Part shown: one piece after another, positions 28,557 to 37,394 of the stretch | Layout: each line of letters starts with the position of its first letter | How positions within the stretch are numbered: the stretch's first letter is position 1 | DNA from: an uncultured Bacilli bacterium | Lineage (GTDB): Bacteria; Bacillota_I; Bacilli_A; RFN20; CAG-826 | DNA: 64,000 nucleotides | Direction of reading: 5' to 3' | Assembly: GCA_934140155.1 (NCBI GenBank) | Contig: CAKPBC010000001.1 | Span: 434,001-498,000, forward strand | Notes under the pieces: generated by a model | Databases searched by the model: none | The model's input: the letters and a program-made list of their open reading frames with translations, nothing else | What the model was told of the DNA's origin: nothing | Position numbers and translations under genes: made by a program

Positions 28557-28570
28557 TTGTAGCGCTTTCA
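28557..28570. promoter_or_regulatory. cre-like CcpA box upstream of enolase
   Basis: On the minus strand, TGAAAGCGCTACAA fits 12 of 14 cre positions. It shares the 10-mer TGAAAGCGCT with the box upstream of the GH3 cluster at 55415. It is about 70 bp before the eno start codon. Confidence 0.45.
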
Positions 28571-28621
28571 TTATCGTTTTAAAATATCGGAAATTTTTTT
28601 CTTATTATACTAATAATATAA

Positions 28622-29944
<1,323 letters not shown>

Positions 29945-29964
29945 TAACAACTAAAATCTAAATT

Positions 29965-30004
29965 AAAAAACTATTGAGTTGCACTAAAATTCAATAGTTT
30001 TTTT
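29965..30004 (+). terminator. Enolase terminator
   Basis: AAAAAACTATTGA pairs with TCAATAGTTTTTT across a 13-nt loop. The flanks make it usable in both directions. Confidence 0.85.
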
Positions 30005-30041
30005 ACGTTTAATTGCTGATTAAAAATGATAATTATATCTC

Positions 30042-30081
30042 CAACTCCAAAATATACTAAAATTAGTAGAATTTGGAGTTG
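30042..30081. repeat. Nested 40-bp inverted repeat between eno and SPFH gene
   Basis: Outer arms CAACTCCAAA/TTTGGAGTTG enclose a second dyad TACTAA/TTAGTA. There is no T tail, so it is not a plain terminator. It lies between two convergent terminators. It could be a small mobile remnant or a processed RNA stem. Confidence 0.5.
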
Positions 30082-30120
30082 AATAAAATTAAAAGATAAA
30101 AATACTTAGCAAAACCAAAT

Positions 30121-30157
30121 AAAAAACTGTTGAGCTTTAAAAACTCAACAGTTTTTT
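30121..30157 (-). terminator. Terminator of the SPFH gene
   Basis: AAAAAACTGTTGAG pairs with CTCAACAGTTTTTT around a 9-nt loop, 9 bases after the minus-strand stop. Confidence 0.85.
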
Positions 30158-30165
30158 GCACTTAA

Positions 30166-31383
30166 TTATTCACCGGTACTTGGGTTAGAAGGGATGATAA
30201 TATCAACATTATCTTTACCAGTCATAACACTAGGAAGTTTTCCATCCCATTTTTCTAAATATTCTAAGTATTTAACAAATTCTACAACGACATTTAAATC
30301 ATCTTTTGTATGTGTTTCATCATATACAATAGAATATTTTGTACTTGCTAATGAAGTTGATATTGTAGTTTTAATTAAATTATCTTCCTCATAACTAACC
30401 ATAACGCCAACGTTAGGATAAGTATCTATCTCTGATTCAACTGTTTCTTTAGAAACTATTTCGTTAGTTTGTGTATTTTCTTTAATAGTTTCGACACTTT
30501 GAATATAAGTTTCATTTACTTTAAAACCTAATGATTTAGATAATTCGACAATTTTTAAGGCCATAGCTTCAGCAGAAGCAGAAGCAATAATTTTTTGACT
30601 TTCGGCATCACCACGAGCGGCTTCAATTTTAGCTTGTGCAGTTAATTTTGCGACTTCTAATTCTTGTTCCGCTTTTGTAATAGCGGCTTCTTTTTGTTGC
30701 TCCGCGACCACTTTATCTTCGACGGCTTTTTCAAATTCATCGGTAAAATCAATATTAGTTAAGTTAACTGCAGTAACTTGCACATAATATTTATTTCCAA
30801 CTGTTTCTTTAACAACAGTTTCAACTTCTGGAGATATTTTCGCTCTTGTTTCAATGATTTTCATCGCAGTGTATTTAGATAATATTGATTTTGTATTATC
30901 ATCTGCAACTTTTTCAATTCTTTGTCCTAAAGAATCCATATTTGTGTATTCAGTTAAAATATTTTCCGCTTTTCCAGGATCAATTTTAAATTGCACGGTC
31001 ATTTGTATGTTCATAGTTTGAGCATCACTAGAATAAGAACTAGTGTTAATTTCTAATTTTTGTACAGTAGTATCAAAATATGTGTAATTTGTAGTTAAAC
31101 AAAAATCAAAATATGTTCCTGGTAAACGAGTGCCAACTACTTTACCTAAACTTTTAACAACTGCGACTTGTCCAGCTTCAACTTGATGGAAAGATCCAGG
31201 TATTAAAATAGTTCCTATTAAAGAAACAAGTAAACCGATAATAGAAATCTTATTGAGCTTCTTTTTATTACCGTTAGTTACATCAATAATTTTTCCTTTC
31301 TTTGTGTTGGTGGAAACCGCAATTCCTACCAAAAATAGAATAATAAGTGCAGCAAAAACGACAAATAAAATAGACTTAATCAT
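30166..31383 (-). CDS. SPFH/prohibitin-family membrane protein
   Basis: A 405-residue protein of the SPFH (stomatin/prohibitin/HflC) group. It has two N-terminal membrane helices (about residues 4-23 and 45-65), then an SPFH domain at about 65-250 (EAGQVAVVKSLGKVVGTRLPG, TMNIQMTVQFKI) and an Ala/Glu-rich coiled coil at about 225-285. Such proteins form large membrane rings that organise membrane microdomains or hold proteases. GGAGG before the ATG sets the start. It is a single gene preceded by an unusual structured leader with a terminator, so expression appears to be controlled by premature termination. Confidence 0.9.
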   Translation of the reverse strand: MIKSILFVVFAALIILFLVGIAVSTNTKKGKIIDVTNGNKKKLNKISIIGLLVSLIGTILIPGSFHQVEAGQVAVVKSLGKVVGTRLPGTYFDFCLTTNYTYFDTTVQKLEINTSSYSSDAQTMNIQMTVQFKIDPGKAENILTEYTNMDSLGQRIEKVADDNTKSILSKYTAMKIIETRAKISPEVETVVKETVGNKYYVQVTAVNLTNIDFTDEFEKAVEDKVVAEQQKEAAITKAEQELEVAKLTAQAKIEAARGDAESQKIIASASAEAMALKIVELSKSLGFKVNETYIQSVETIKENTQTNEIVSKETVESEIDTYPNVGVMVSYEEDNLIKTTISTSLASTKYSIVYDETHTKDDLNVVVEFVKYLEYLEKWDGKLPSVMTGKDNVDIIIPSNPSTGE

Positions 31384-31419
31384 AATTATTTTCCTCCTTG
31401 ATTATAGTTTATTTCCATG

Positions 31420-31450
31420 AAAAAAGATCATGGGGTCTTACCATGATCTT
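31420..31450 (-). terminator. Leader terminator before the SPFH gene
   Basis: On the minus strand, AAGATCATGG/CCATGATCTT with loop TAAGACC and a T6 tail, 36 bases before the SPFH start codon. Confidence 0.88.
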
Positions 31451-31531
31451 GCGAAATCTTTTATTGATTAGTAATCCCAGTTTTATCAAACGGGTGTGTT
31501 GAGATTACTCGAGTACGCTACTCCTCAGGTG
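31420..31531 (-). ncRNA. Riboswitch-like 5' leader of the SPFH gene (yybP-ykoY-like?)
   Basis: The transcript should start near 31531 and reads GGAGTAGCG, a short hairpin GAGTA/TACTC, a stem GTAATC/GATTAC holding an inner CCCGTTT/AAACTGGG stem, then CGCAAGATCATGG. This 3' end is also the 5' arm of a terminator, so aptamer folding (5' CCTGA with TCATGG) and termination exclude each other. GGAGTAGCG at the 5' side and GCAAGAYC at the 3' side recall the yybP-ykoY Mn2+ element, which is also an ON switch. That class call is tentative; the leader with attenuator is well supported. Confidence 0.65.
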
Positions 31532-31536
31532 CTTTT

Positions 31537-31565
31537 ATAATACCATAAATCTATAGCATTTTCAA
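31537..31565 (-). promoter_or_regulatory. Promoter of the SPFH leader (TTGAAA-17-TATTAT)
   Basis: -35 TTGAAA (31560-31565), a 17-bp spacer and -10 TATTAT (31537-31542), 6 bases before the leader begins. Confidence 0.75.
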
Positions 31566-31724
31566 TATTTTTGCAAAAAATCGCTATATTATAAAAAATT
31601 ATTATTAATCGATTCGATTGTTTTGCGTTTACTTAGAAATAGCCATTAATTCATTTTTATAACATTCATTTATTGTTATAAATGATTATTAATGATAATA
31701 TTTTTATAAGTGAGGAAAATACTT

Positions 31725-32711
31725 GTGGATAATTATCTAGATTTAATACTACCTAATGATTTTAAGACTTATATTGATGAACATCTTTATGAGCTTAATA
31801 AAGATGAAACAATAAATCTAGCTAGTAAATGTTATGAATTAGGTGTTGCAAATGAAAAAACATCAATAAAAGAAGAACATTTAAAAAACGCTTTAAGAGT
31901 ATTGTATCATCTTCAAGAAATGTATGAGATTATGCCACCAGATCTGTTTTTCAAAATAAATTATGAATTAATATTAATATATATTGATAAAAATGACGAA
32001 AAAGAAGTAAGAAATACTTATAAAATTGTTCGTGATTATTATAGGTTTTTTGATGATGATTATAAAAAAACATGTGCTTATGGATTTTCTTGTGTTGCTT
32101 TTAAATATATGGAGTACTTGTATTCTATTAAAGATTATAAGGGCTGTTTATTCCCATTTGATGAAATTTTTGATGGATTAATAAAAAACACTAAAGACGA
32201 ATCAATGAATTTGCTTGCAAATGCATTTGCGCTCGTATCTCATATTGGGTTTATCTATAATTTTAAAGAAAAAGCATTAAGCTATATGAAAAATGCTCTT
32301 TCTTTAGTGGAAGTATTAAGCGATAGATTTAAAGATAAATATTCGCAAATTGCTTTATTTACTTTTAATTCAGGTAATATTTGTTTACAAATGGATGATT
32401 ATGATAATGCAATTAAATATTTCATTCAAGCAAAAGATGTATGTAAAAATAATAAATTTGATGATTCTAATGATATGTTTGCTATGAGTTCTAATTATAT
32501 GGCACAAGCTTTAGTGCTAAAAAAAGAATATGAAGAAGCTATCAATGAATATAAAAATGCAATAGAGTACTTAAATAATAATGAATTAAATGAAAATAAA
32601 CGTAATATAAATATTAAAGATTTTTTAAATCGAATTGGGATTATATATGAAAAGTATTTAAATAATGAAGAACAAAGCAAAATTTATTATGAAAAGGCAG
32701 AAAAAATTTGA
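31725..32711 (+). CDS. Tetratricopeptide-repeat (TPR) protein
   Basis: A 328-residue all-helical protein without signal or membrane segments. TPR-like helix pairs are clearest at about 205-300, for example ALFTFNSGNICLQMDDYDNA and YMAQALVLKKEYEEAINEYK. TPRs bind partner proteins; the partner is unknown. The first possible start (GTG at 31710) has no ribosome binding site, while the GTG at 31725 has AGTGAGG 8 bases before it and is preferred. The next gene starts 92 bases later with its own promoter. Confidence 0.75.
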   Translation: MDNYLDLILPNDFKTYIDEHLYELNKDETINLASKCYELGVANEKTSIKEEHLKNALRVLYHLQEMYEIMPPDLFFKINYELILIYIDKNDEKEVRNTYKIVRDYYRFFDDDYKKTCAYGFSCVAFKYMEYLYSIKDYKGCLFPFDEIFDGLIKNTKDESMNLLANAFALVSHIGFIYNFKEKALSYMKNALSLVEVLSDRFKDKYSQIALFTFNSGNICLQMDDYDNAIKYFIQAKDVCKNNKFDDSNDMFAMSSNYMAQALVLKKEYEEAINEYKNAIEYLNNNELNENKRNINIKDFLNRIGIIYEKYLNNEEQSKIYYEKAEKI

Positions 32712-32751
32712 TATTAGCAATCAAATATGTGAACATTGTATAAAAAAAGTT

Positions 32752-32780
32752 TTGATTATATGTTAATAAATTATTATAAT
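32752..32780 (+). promoter_or_regulatory. Promoter (TTGATT-17-TATAAT) of the helical domain/protease gene
   Basis: -35 TTGATT (32752-32757), a 17-bp spacer and -10 TATAAT (32775-32780), then AGAGG and ATG at 32804. Confidence 0.7.
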
Positions 32781-32803
32781 AAAAAAGTAAGAGGAAAAAT
32801 AAT

Positions 32804-33454
32804 ATGGAAAAAAATGTATTTGAAGAAGCTGCAAAAGCTTATGTTGAAGTGATGAATACTGCAACGGAAATGTTTAAATTTCATCAACAATCTATGGCAA
32901 ATGAAGGAAAAAATTTTGACGTTCGTGTTGGTTTAAATCAACTTGATGTTATTATTCAATACTCTATGCTCCAAGTCGCTCTTAATGATGGTAATTTAGA
33001 TGAAAACGAAGTAGGATTTATTAAGTCAATGTCACAATTTTGTGATTTTTGTGACTATTTAAATCAAGCTGGATATCAAGGCGTTACTTGGGATGTAATT
33101 TTTAACACTGATGAAAATTCTTTAAAAGAAGTATTAGAAGAATCTAGAAAGTCAGTTATTTCTTTATCAGAGGATTTTGTTAGAGTATTTTCATTAATTG
33201 ACGCAATGACAGAACATAATTATTTAGATGATTTATATAAGAACTTCTGCGCAATCATCGCTGGCATTATGCAAGCAGATGGAAAAACATATAAAGAAGA
33301 AGTAACAAATGGCTGCTTATTAGTAGATTTACTTAATGCTGTTAATGCCAAAAAGAAAGATTTTGAAAACATAATTGCTGCAAGAAATTCACAACCAAAA
33401 GAACAACCAAATGCTAAAAAATCATTAAAAGATTATTATGTAAAAAAAAACTAA
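32804..33454 (+). CDS. Helical N-terminal part of a split protease gene
   Basis: 216 residues, mainly helical. Two acidic helix starts, LNDGNLDENEVGFI and MQADGKTYKEE, recall the paired metal-binding helices of TerB-like proteins, but this is a weak likeness. AGAGG sets the start. It ends in a stop directly after an A9 run (33442-33450). The downstream protease frame is open back through that run and has no start site of its own. A single extra A would give one protein of about 420 residues. It is therefore best read as the first half of a frameshifted or slippage-controlled gene. Confidence 0.72.
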   Translation: MEKNVFEEAAKAYVEVMNTATEMFKFHQQSMANEGKNFDVRVGLNQLDVIIQYSMLQVALNDGNLDENEVGFIKSMSQFCDFCDYLNQAGYQGVTWDVIFNTDENSLKEVLEESRKSVISLSEDFVRVFSLIDAMTEHNYLDDLYKNFCAIIAGIMQADGKTYKEEVTNGCLLVDLLNAVNAKKKDFENIIAARNSQPKEQPNAKKSLKDYYVKKN

Positions 33455-34059
33455 TTAATCTTGATTCAGATAAAAAGGTTAATTACAAAAATAAAGAAGA
33501 AGCTTTGGCTTATATAGAAACTGATACTGGTTCAGGATCCGGATTCATGATTACAAATACCGGTCTATGTTTTACATGTAATCATGTGATTAAAGGCTCT
33601 ACGGAAATCTATGTTGGTTTAATTAATAGTGAAGGTAAAAAGACTGTTTATAAAGCAAAGGCATTAATTCAAAATGAAGATGAAGATTTTGCTGTTATTG
33701 AATTAGAAGATTGTGTTGATAATTATTTCTATGAATTAGAATTTGATTATAAAACACTTAAAACAGGTAATGATGTTGCTATATTTGGTTATCCATTTGG
33801 TTCAGCTTTAAATGATGAAATAATGGAACTAGAGCCGTCACTTACTAAAGGATATATTTCTTCTAAAAATAAAATCAATGGTCACATTTGTTATTACTTA
33901 GATATTAATTCCGCACCTGGCAATAGCGGTGGCCCAGTATTTTCTTTAGATACTAATAAAGTAATTGGCTATTTATGTGGATCATATGGTAATGATCGCT
34001 CGGATATCATCTTTATTAGGACATTAGAATATTTTCTAAAAAATTATTTAAAAGATTAA
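33442..34059 (+). CDS. Trypsin-like (chymotrypsin-fold) serine protease, C-terminal half of split gene
   Basis: A serine protease domain of the HtrA/trypsin-2 type. The triad is visible: His in CFTCNHVIKGS, Asp in NEDEDFAVIEL, and Ser in PGNSGGPVF. TGSGSGFMI opens the fold. The only candidate start within the frame is a TTG at 33505 with no ribosome binding site and too close to the domain. The frame is open upstream to before the A9 run and joins the helical part if one A is added or the ribosome slips back by one. No signal peptide, so it is cytoplasmic unless the N-terminal part directs it elsewhere. Confidence 0.75.
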   Translation, partial: KKKLINLDSDKKVNYKNKEEALAYIETDTGSGSGFMITNTGLCFTCNHVIKGSTEIYVGLINSEGKKTVYKAKALIQNEDEDFAVIELEDCVDNYFYELEFDYKTLKTGNDVAIFGYPFGSALNDEIMELEPSLTKGYISSKNKINGHICYYLDINSAPGNSGGPVFSLDTNKVIGYLCGSYGNDRSDIIFIRTLEYFLKNYLKD

Positions 34060-34065
34060 AAAAAG

Positions 34066-34094
34066 AAACCATTCTCTAGCGGAATGGTTTTTTA
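34066..34094 (+). terminator. Terminator of the protease gene
   Basis: The stem AAACCATTC/GAATGGTTT with a 7-nt loop and a T6 tail, right after the stop codon. Confidence 0.88.
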
Positions 34095-34193
34095 GTATGC
34101 TAAAGGAATTTTAAAATATAAAATAAAAAAGTGCTGTATTAAAAAAATATATATAAACATTTTTCTTAAGAATAGTTGATACTTTATTAAATG

Positions 34194-34228
34194 CCGTCTA
34201 AAATAAAATTGCATTTTAATTTGGACGG
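34194..34228 (+). promoter_or_regulatory. Long 5'-UTR hairpin touching the Nudix ribosome binding site
   Basis: 16-bp arms (34194-34209 and 34213-34228) match at 14 positions around a 3-nt loop. The 3' arm ends in GACGG and the ribosome binding site GGAGG (34227-34231) overlaps its last two bases. Folding could limit translation of the next gene. Confidence 0.5.
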
Positions 34229-34244
34229 AGGTATAAGTATTGTA

Positions 34245-34634
34245 ATGAAAGCCATTGAAGTAGTTGCGGGTATTATAAAATATAATGACCAAATCCTTTG
34301 TATGCAAAGAGGATTAGATAAATATAACAATGTCAGTTATAAATGGGAGTTTCCAGGTGGAAAAATAGAAAATGGCGAAACTAAAGAAGAAGCATTGATT
34401 AGAGAATTAAAAGAAGAATTAGAAATTAATGTAGAAATTGAAAAGTATTTCACCACAGTTTTACATGAATATAATGCTTTTGCGGTAAATATTCATTATT
34501 TTATTTGTAAAACTAATGATAAACATTTAAATATGAAAGTGCATAATGATTATGCATGGTTAAATACAGATGAATTATCTAAATTAGATTGGGCACCCGC
34601 TGATAAAAAAGTAGTTAATATGTTAATAAAATAA
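34245..34634 (+). CDS. Nudix hydrolase (MutT-like)
   Basis: A 129-residue Nudix protein, typical of MutT/8-oxo-dGTP diphosphatases, which clean up oxidised or unwanted nucleoside diphosphate compounds. The Nudix box Gx5Ex7REUxEExGU is complete from GGKIENGETKEEA through RELKEELEI (about residues 38-60). The longer frame beginning at 34191 is not used, because the ATG at 34245 has GGAGGT before it and begins the conserved strand VVAGII. The exact substrate is not known from sequence. Confidence 0.9.
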   Translation: MKAIEVVAGIIKYNDQILCMQRGLDKYNNVSYKWEFPGGKIENGETKEEALIRELKEELEINVEIEKYFTTVLHEYNAFAVNIHYFICKTNDKHLNMKVHNDYAWLNTDELSKLDWAPADKKVVNMLIK

Positions 34635-34642
34635 TTTTAACA

Positions 34643-34680
34643 AACTAATGCTATAAGTTGATATTATAATCACATTAGTT
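34643..34680. promoter_or_regulatory. Inverted repeat flanking the aldolase -10 box
   Basis: Arms AACTAATG (34643-34650) and CATTAGTT (34673-34680) enclose TATAAT (34665-34670), the likely -10 of the aldolase promoter. There is no clear -35. It may be an operator. Confidence 0.4.
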
Positions 34681-34726
34681 GAAACTAACTTATTAGGATG
34701 CTACCATAATTACGGAGGATAAAATT

Positions 34727-35656
34727 ATGGAGTTATTACATAAAATAGATGAAGAAAAATTAGCACAAGCTAAAAATGGCCAAGGATTTATCGCAGCCTT
34801 AGATCAATCAGGTGGTTCAACACCCAAAGCATTATTAGGCTATGGAGTTGATGAATCTTTTTATACCGTTAATGGTGTAAAAGATGAAGGTAAGATGTTT
34901 GATTTAGTTCATGAAATGCGTACAAGAGTTATTAAATCACCAGAATTTAATGGTAAAAAAATAATGGGCGCAATATTGTTTGAACAAACAATGGAAAGAA
35001 AGATTGATGGACTTTACACAAGTGAATATTTATGGAATGTAAAACACGTTGTTCCTTTCTTAAAATGTGATAAAGGATTAGAAGAAGAACATAATGGTGT
35101 TCGCTTAATGAAAGATATCCCTAATCTTGATGAAACATTAGAAAAAGCTGTCAAACATGGTGTATTTGGTACAAAAATGCGTAGTGTTATTAATCACTAT
35201 AACGAAGAAGGTATTAAAGCAATCGTTGATCAACAATTTAAAGTTGGACTTCAAATTGCGCGTCATGGACTAGTACCTATCTTAGAACCAGAAACTACAA
35301 TTACAAGTGAAGATAGAGAAAAGAGTGAACAATTACTTCATGATTTATTTGTTGAACACTTAAATAAGCTTGATGATAATATCAAAATCATGATTAAAGT
35401 TTCTATTCCAGTAAATCCACATTTATATGATGATATTATTACTAATCCACATGTTGTTCGTGTAGTGGCATTATCTGGTGGATATAGTCAAGAAGTAGCT
35501 AATGAAAAATTAAAACATATTAAAGGATTAATTGCTAGCTTCTCTAGAGCCCTATTAGAAAACTTAAAATATCAACAATCTGAAGAAGAATTTAATAAAA
35601 CAATTGGACAATCAATTGATAATATTTATTCCGCTAGTGTGGATAAAGTATTATAA
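34727..35656 (+). CDS. fda: Class I fructose-bisphosphate aldolase
   Basis: A 309-residue class I FBP aldolase of the bacterial Fda type. It splits fructose-1,6-bisphosphate into two triose phosphates through a Schiff base. The reactive Lys is in MIKVSIPVNP near 225, the active-site region FIAALDQSGGSTPKA is at the N-terminus, and EPETTI lies in the barrel. GGAGG precedes the ATG. It is a single gene with its own terminator. It sits between a Nudix gene and a fructokinase, in line with sugar catabolism. Confidence 0.95.
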   Translation: MELLHKIDEEKLAQAKNGQGFIAALDQSGGSTPKALLGYGVDESFYTVNGVKDEGKMFDLVHEMRTRVIKSPEFNGKKIMGAILFEQTMERKIDGLYTSEYLWNVKHVVPFLKCDKGLEEEHNGVRLMKDIPNLDETLEKAVKHGVFGTKMRSVINHYNEEGIKAIVDQQFKVGLQIARHGLVPILEPETTITSEDREKSEQLLHDLFVEHLNKLDDNIKIMIKVSIPVNPHLYDDIITNPHVVRVVALSGGYSQEVANEKLKHIKGLIASFSRALLENLKYQQSEEEFNKTIGQSIDNIYSASVDKVL

Positions 35657-35673
35657 AATTTAAAATACTAATT

Positions 35674-35715
35674 AAAAAAGAACTGCAAATCTTATGAAAT
35701 TGCAGCTCTTTTTTT
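35674..35715 (+). terminator. Aldolase terminator (bidirectional)
   Basis: AAAAAAGAACTGCAA pairs with TTGCAGCTCTTTTTTT. It also ends the minus-strand antitoxin gene 17 bases away. Confidence 0.88.
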
Positions 35716-35732
35716 GATAAGTGTAAATAAAA

Positions 35733-36008
35733 TTACTTTTTTAATTCATCGAATAATTCATCAGTATTAGTGAAAGATTTTTTTGAGGAGTCATTAGAAA
35801 TTCTTTCTGCCTCTTTAATCGCGGCTATTGTTTCTTTGTTTGGTTGTTCTTTATTAATCATAAAAGGTATACCTCCTTCACGAATTGATTGACGAATAAA
35901 AACATTAAAAGCAGTAGAAATGTTCATTCCTAATTCGGAAAATAATTTTTCTGCTTGCTTTTTTAATTCCTTATCGATCCTAATAGTGATATTAGTAGAA
36001 TTTTTCAT
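35733..36008 (-). CDS. relB: Orphan RelB/DinJ-family antitoxin
   Basis: A 91-residue ribbon-helix-helix antitoxin. NITIRIDKELKKQAEKLF is the RHH DNA-binding strand and helix, followed by GMNISTAFNVFIRQS and the acidic, flexible toxin-binding tail (ELFDELKK). AGGTGA sets the start. In RelB/DinJ operons a RelE/YafQ toxin gene follows. Here the stop lies 17 bases from a terminator and no toxin frame exists on either side, so it is an orphan. The promoter carries a perfect operator-like palindrome, so regulation seems intact. Confidence 0.88.
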   Translation of the reverse strand: MKNSTNITIRIDKELKKQAEKLFSELGMNISTAFNVFIRQSIREGGIPFMINKEQPNKETIAAIKEAERISNDSSKKSFTNTDELFDELKK

Positions 36009-36025
36009 AAAATCACCTCATTTAC

Positions 36026-36054
36026 ATTTTATGTGCATTGCACATCAAATGCAA
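36026..36054 (-). promoter_or_regulatory. relB promoter with palindromic operator in the spacer
   Basis: On the minus strand, -35 TTGCAT (36049-36054), a 17-bp spacer and -10 TAAAAT (36026-36031). The spacer holds the perfect palindrome TGTGCATTGCACA (36032-36044), where a bound antitoxin would block RNA polymerase. Confidence 0.72.
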
Positions 36055-36155
36055 TATATTAATTTAAATAATACTCTTCCACACATTAATAATATAGTAA
36101 TAAAAATATTGAATTTCGTTTATGTGTTTGTAATTTTTATTTTAACTAGCGTTTT

Positions 36156-36184
36156 TTGACATTCTTTTATATTATTAATATATG
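36156..36184 (+). promoter_or_regulatory. Fructokinase promoter (TTGACA-17-TATATG)
   Basis: A consensus -35 TTGACA (36156-36161) and a 17-bp spacer to TATATG. GGAGGG and the ATG at 36204 follow. Confidence 0.65.
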
Positions 36185-36203
36185 AATTGCTGGAGGGAAA
36201 CTT

Positions 36204-37103
36204 ATGATAATTTGTACTGGTGAAATACTTGTAGATATGGTTGGAAGAATGAATAATGGTATATTACAATACGACCGCCATGCCGGTGGAGCGCCATTTA
36301 ATGTTTGTTCGGCAATTGCAAAATTCGGTGGAGAATCCATATTTAATGGAGCAGTAGGAAATGATTTAATGGGTGGCTTTCTTATCGATTTTGCTAATAA
36401 ACAAAATATTAAAGCAATACATCTTAATATATCTCTTAATCGTAACACTACTTTAGCGTTTGTTGATATTGATGAGAATGGTGAAAGAAATTTTTGCTTT
36501 TATCGAAAAAATACCGCTGATTATCATTTAGAGCCAATAAAAGAAGTGGATTTAAAAAATGCTAATATTGTTCATTTTGGAAGTTTAATGCTATCAGAAA
36601 AAGAAGGATTTAAATTTGCACAAAAAGAAATGGAAAGGGCAAAGAAATTAGGAAAATATATTAGTTTTGATGTTAATTTTAGAACGGATATTTTTAAAAA
36701 CGAAGAAGAGGCACTTGATAGATATAAAACTATATTAAAATATGTGGATATTGTTAAATTTTCTGAAGAAGAAGTAAATATATTTAGTAAAACATATGTG
36801 AAAAATTTATCACAACAGGCATTGGTTTGTGTATCTTTAGGTAATAAAGGTAGTAAATACATTTATAAAAATTTAACAAATAAAATACCTTCAATAAAAG
36901 TGAAACCTATTGATACTACTGGTGCTGGCGATGCTTTTTTTGCAGCAATATTAATGAATTTAGATGGTATTAATAGTAATGAGTGGAATAAAGAATTGTT
37001 AGATGAAATATTTAAGTTTGCTAATATTGCTGGAGCATTAACGACATTAAAAGTTGGTGCAATTGATGGCTTACCTAGTAAGGAAGAAATAAAAAACTAT
37101 TAA
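36204..37103 (+). CDS. scrK: PfkB-family sugar kinase (fructokinase)
   Basis: A 299-residue ribokinase/PfkB-family kinase most like fructokinase. The N-terminal GEILVDM and GGAPFNVCSAIAKFGG bind sugar and form the Gly-Gly hinge. The C-terminal signature DTTGAGDAFFAAI supplies the anion hole and the catalytic Asp. It phosphorylates fructose with ATP for entry into glycolysis, and aldolase and enolase lie nearby. GGAGGG sets the start. A decayed transporter tail follows it directly, which suggests that the gene once had a linked uptake system. Confidence 0.85.
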   Translation: MIICTGEILVDMVGRMNNGILQYDRHAGGAPFNVCSAIAKFGGESIFNGAVGNDLMGGFLIDFANKQNIKAIHLNISLNRNTTLAFVDIDENGERNFCFYRKNTADYHLEPIKEVDLKNANIVHFGSLMLSEKEGFKFAQKEMERAKKLGKYISFDVNFRTDIFKNEEEALDRYKTILKYVDIVKFSEEEVNIFSKTYVKNLSQQALVCVSLGNKGSKYIYKNLTNKIPSIKVKPIDTTGAGDAFFAAILMNLDGINSNEWNKELLDEIFKFANIAGALTTLKVGAIDGLPSKEEIKNY

Positions 37104-37286
37104 GTTGCTAAAGGATTAGATGTTGATTCATTAATTAATAGTTCTAAAACAAAAGAGGTATTTGTTTAGTGGGTACCAGCATTAGTAATTGTTAATGTTG
37201 TTGCTTTATCAGGTGCAGTAGATTGGTGTATTAGAATCTTCTTTCCCGAAGTATATAATAAAAAAGAAAAAAAGTTAAAAGAATGA
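37104..37286 (+). pseudogene. C-terminal remnant of a membrane transporter
   Basis: After the kinase stop, one frame reads AKGLDVDSLINSSKTKEVFV, a TAG, then WVPALVIVNVVALSGAV and a charged tail ending at 37286. The hydrophobic helix followed by a Lys/Glu tail is the usual end of a sugar transporter. The internal TAG lies where a Trp is likely (TGG to TAG). The first several hundred residues are absent. The parent family cannot be fixed. Confidence 0.6.
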
Positions 37287-37298
37287 TATAATTTTACG

Positions 37299-37327
37299 AG
37301 TCGCTTCTTTACAAGGTGACTTTTTTT
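37299..37327 (+). terminator. Weak terminator after the transporter remnant
   Basis: AGTCGC pairs imperfectly with GGTGACT, followed by T7. Confidence 0.5.
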
Positions 37328-37344
37328 AGAAAAAGGTTTCGTGC

Positions 37345-37394
37345 AAAAGGTGCAAATTATGGATAATAAAAACATGTAAAAAGGTGCAAATTAT
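37345..37394. repeat. Direct repeat AAAAGGTGCAAATTAT (two copies)
   Basis: The 16-mer occurs at 37345-37360 and 37379-37394, 34 bp apart, and the first copy is preceded by a partial GTGCAAAAGG. It lies in a 380-base gene-free stretch (37328-37708) with no intact gene. Confidence 0.65.
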
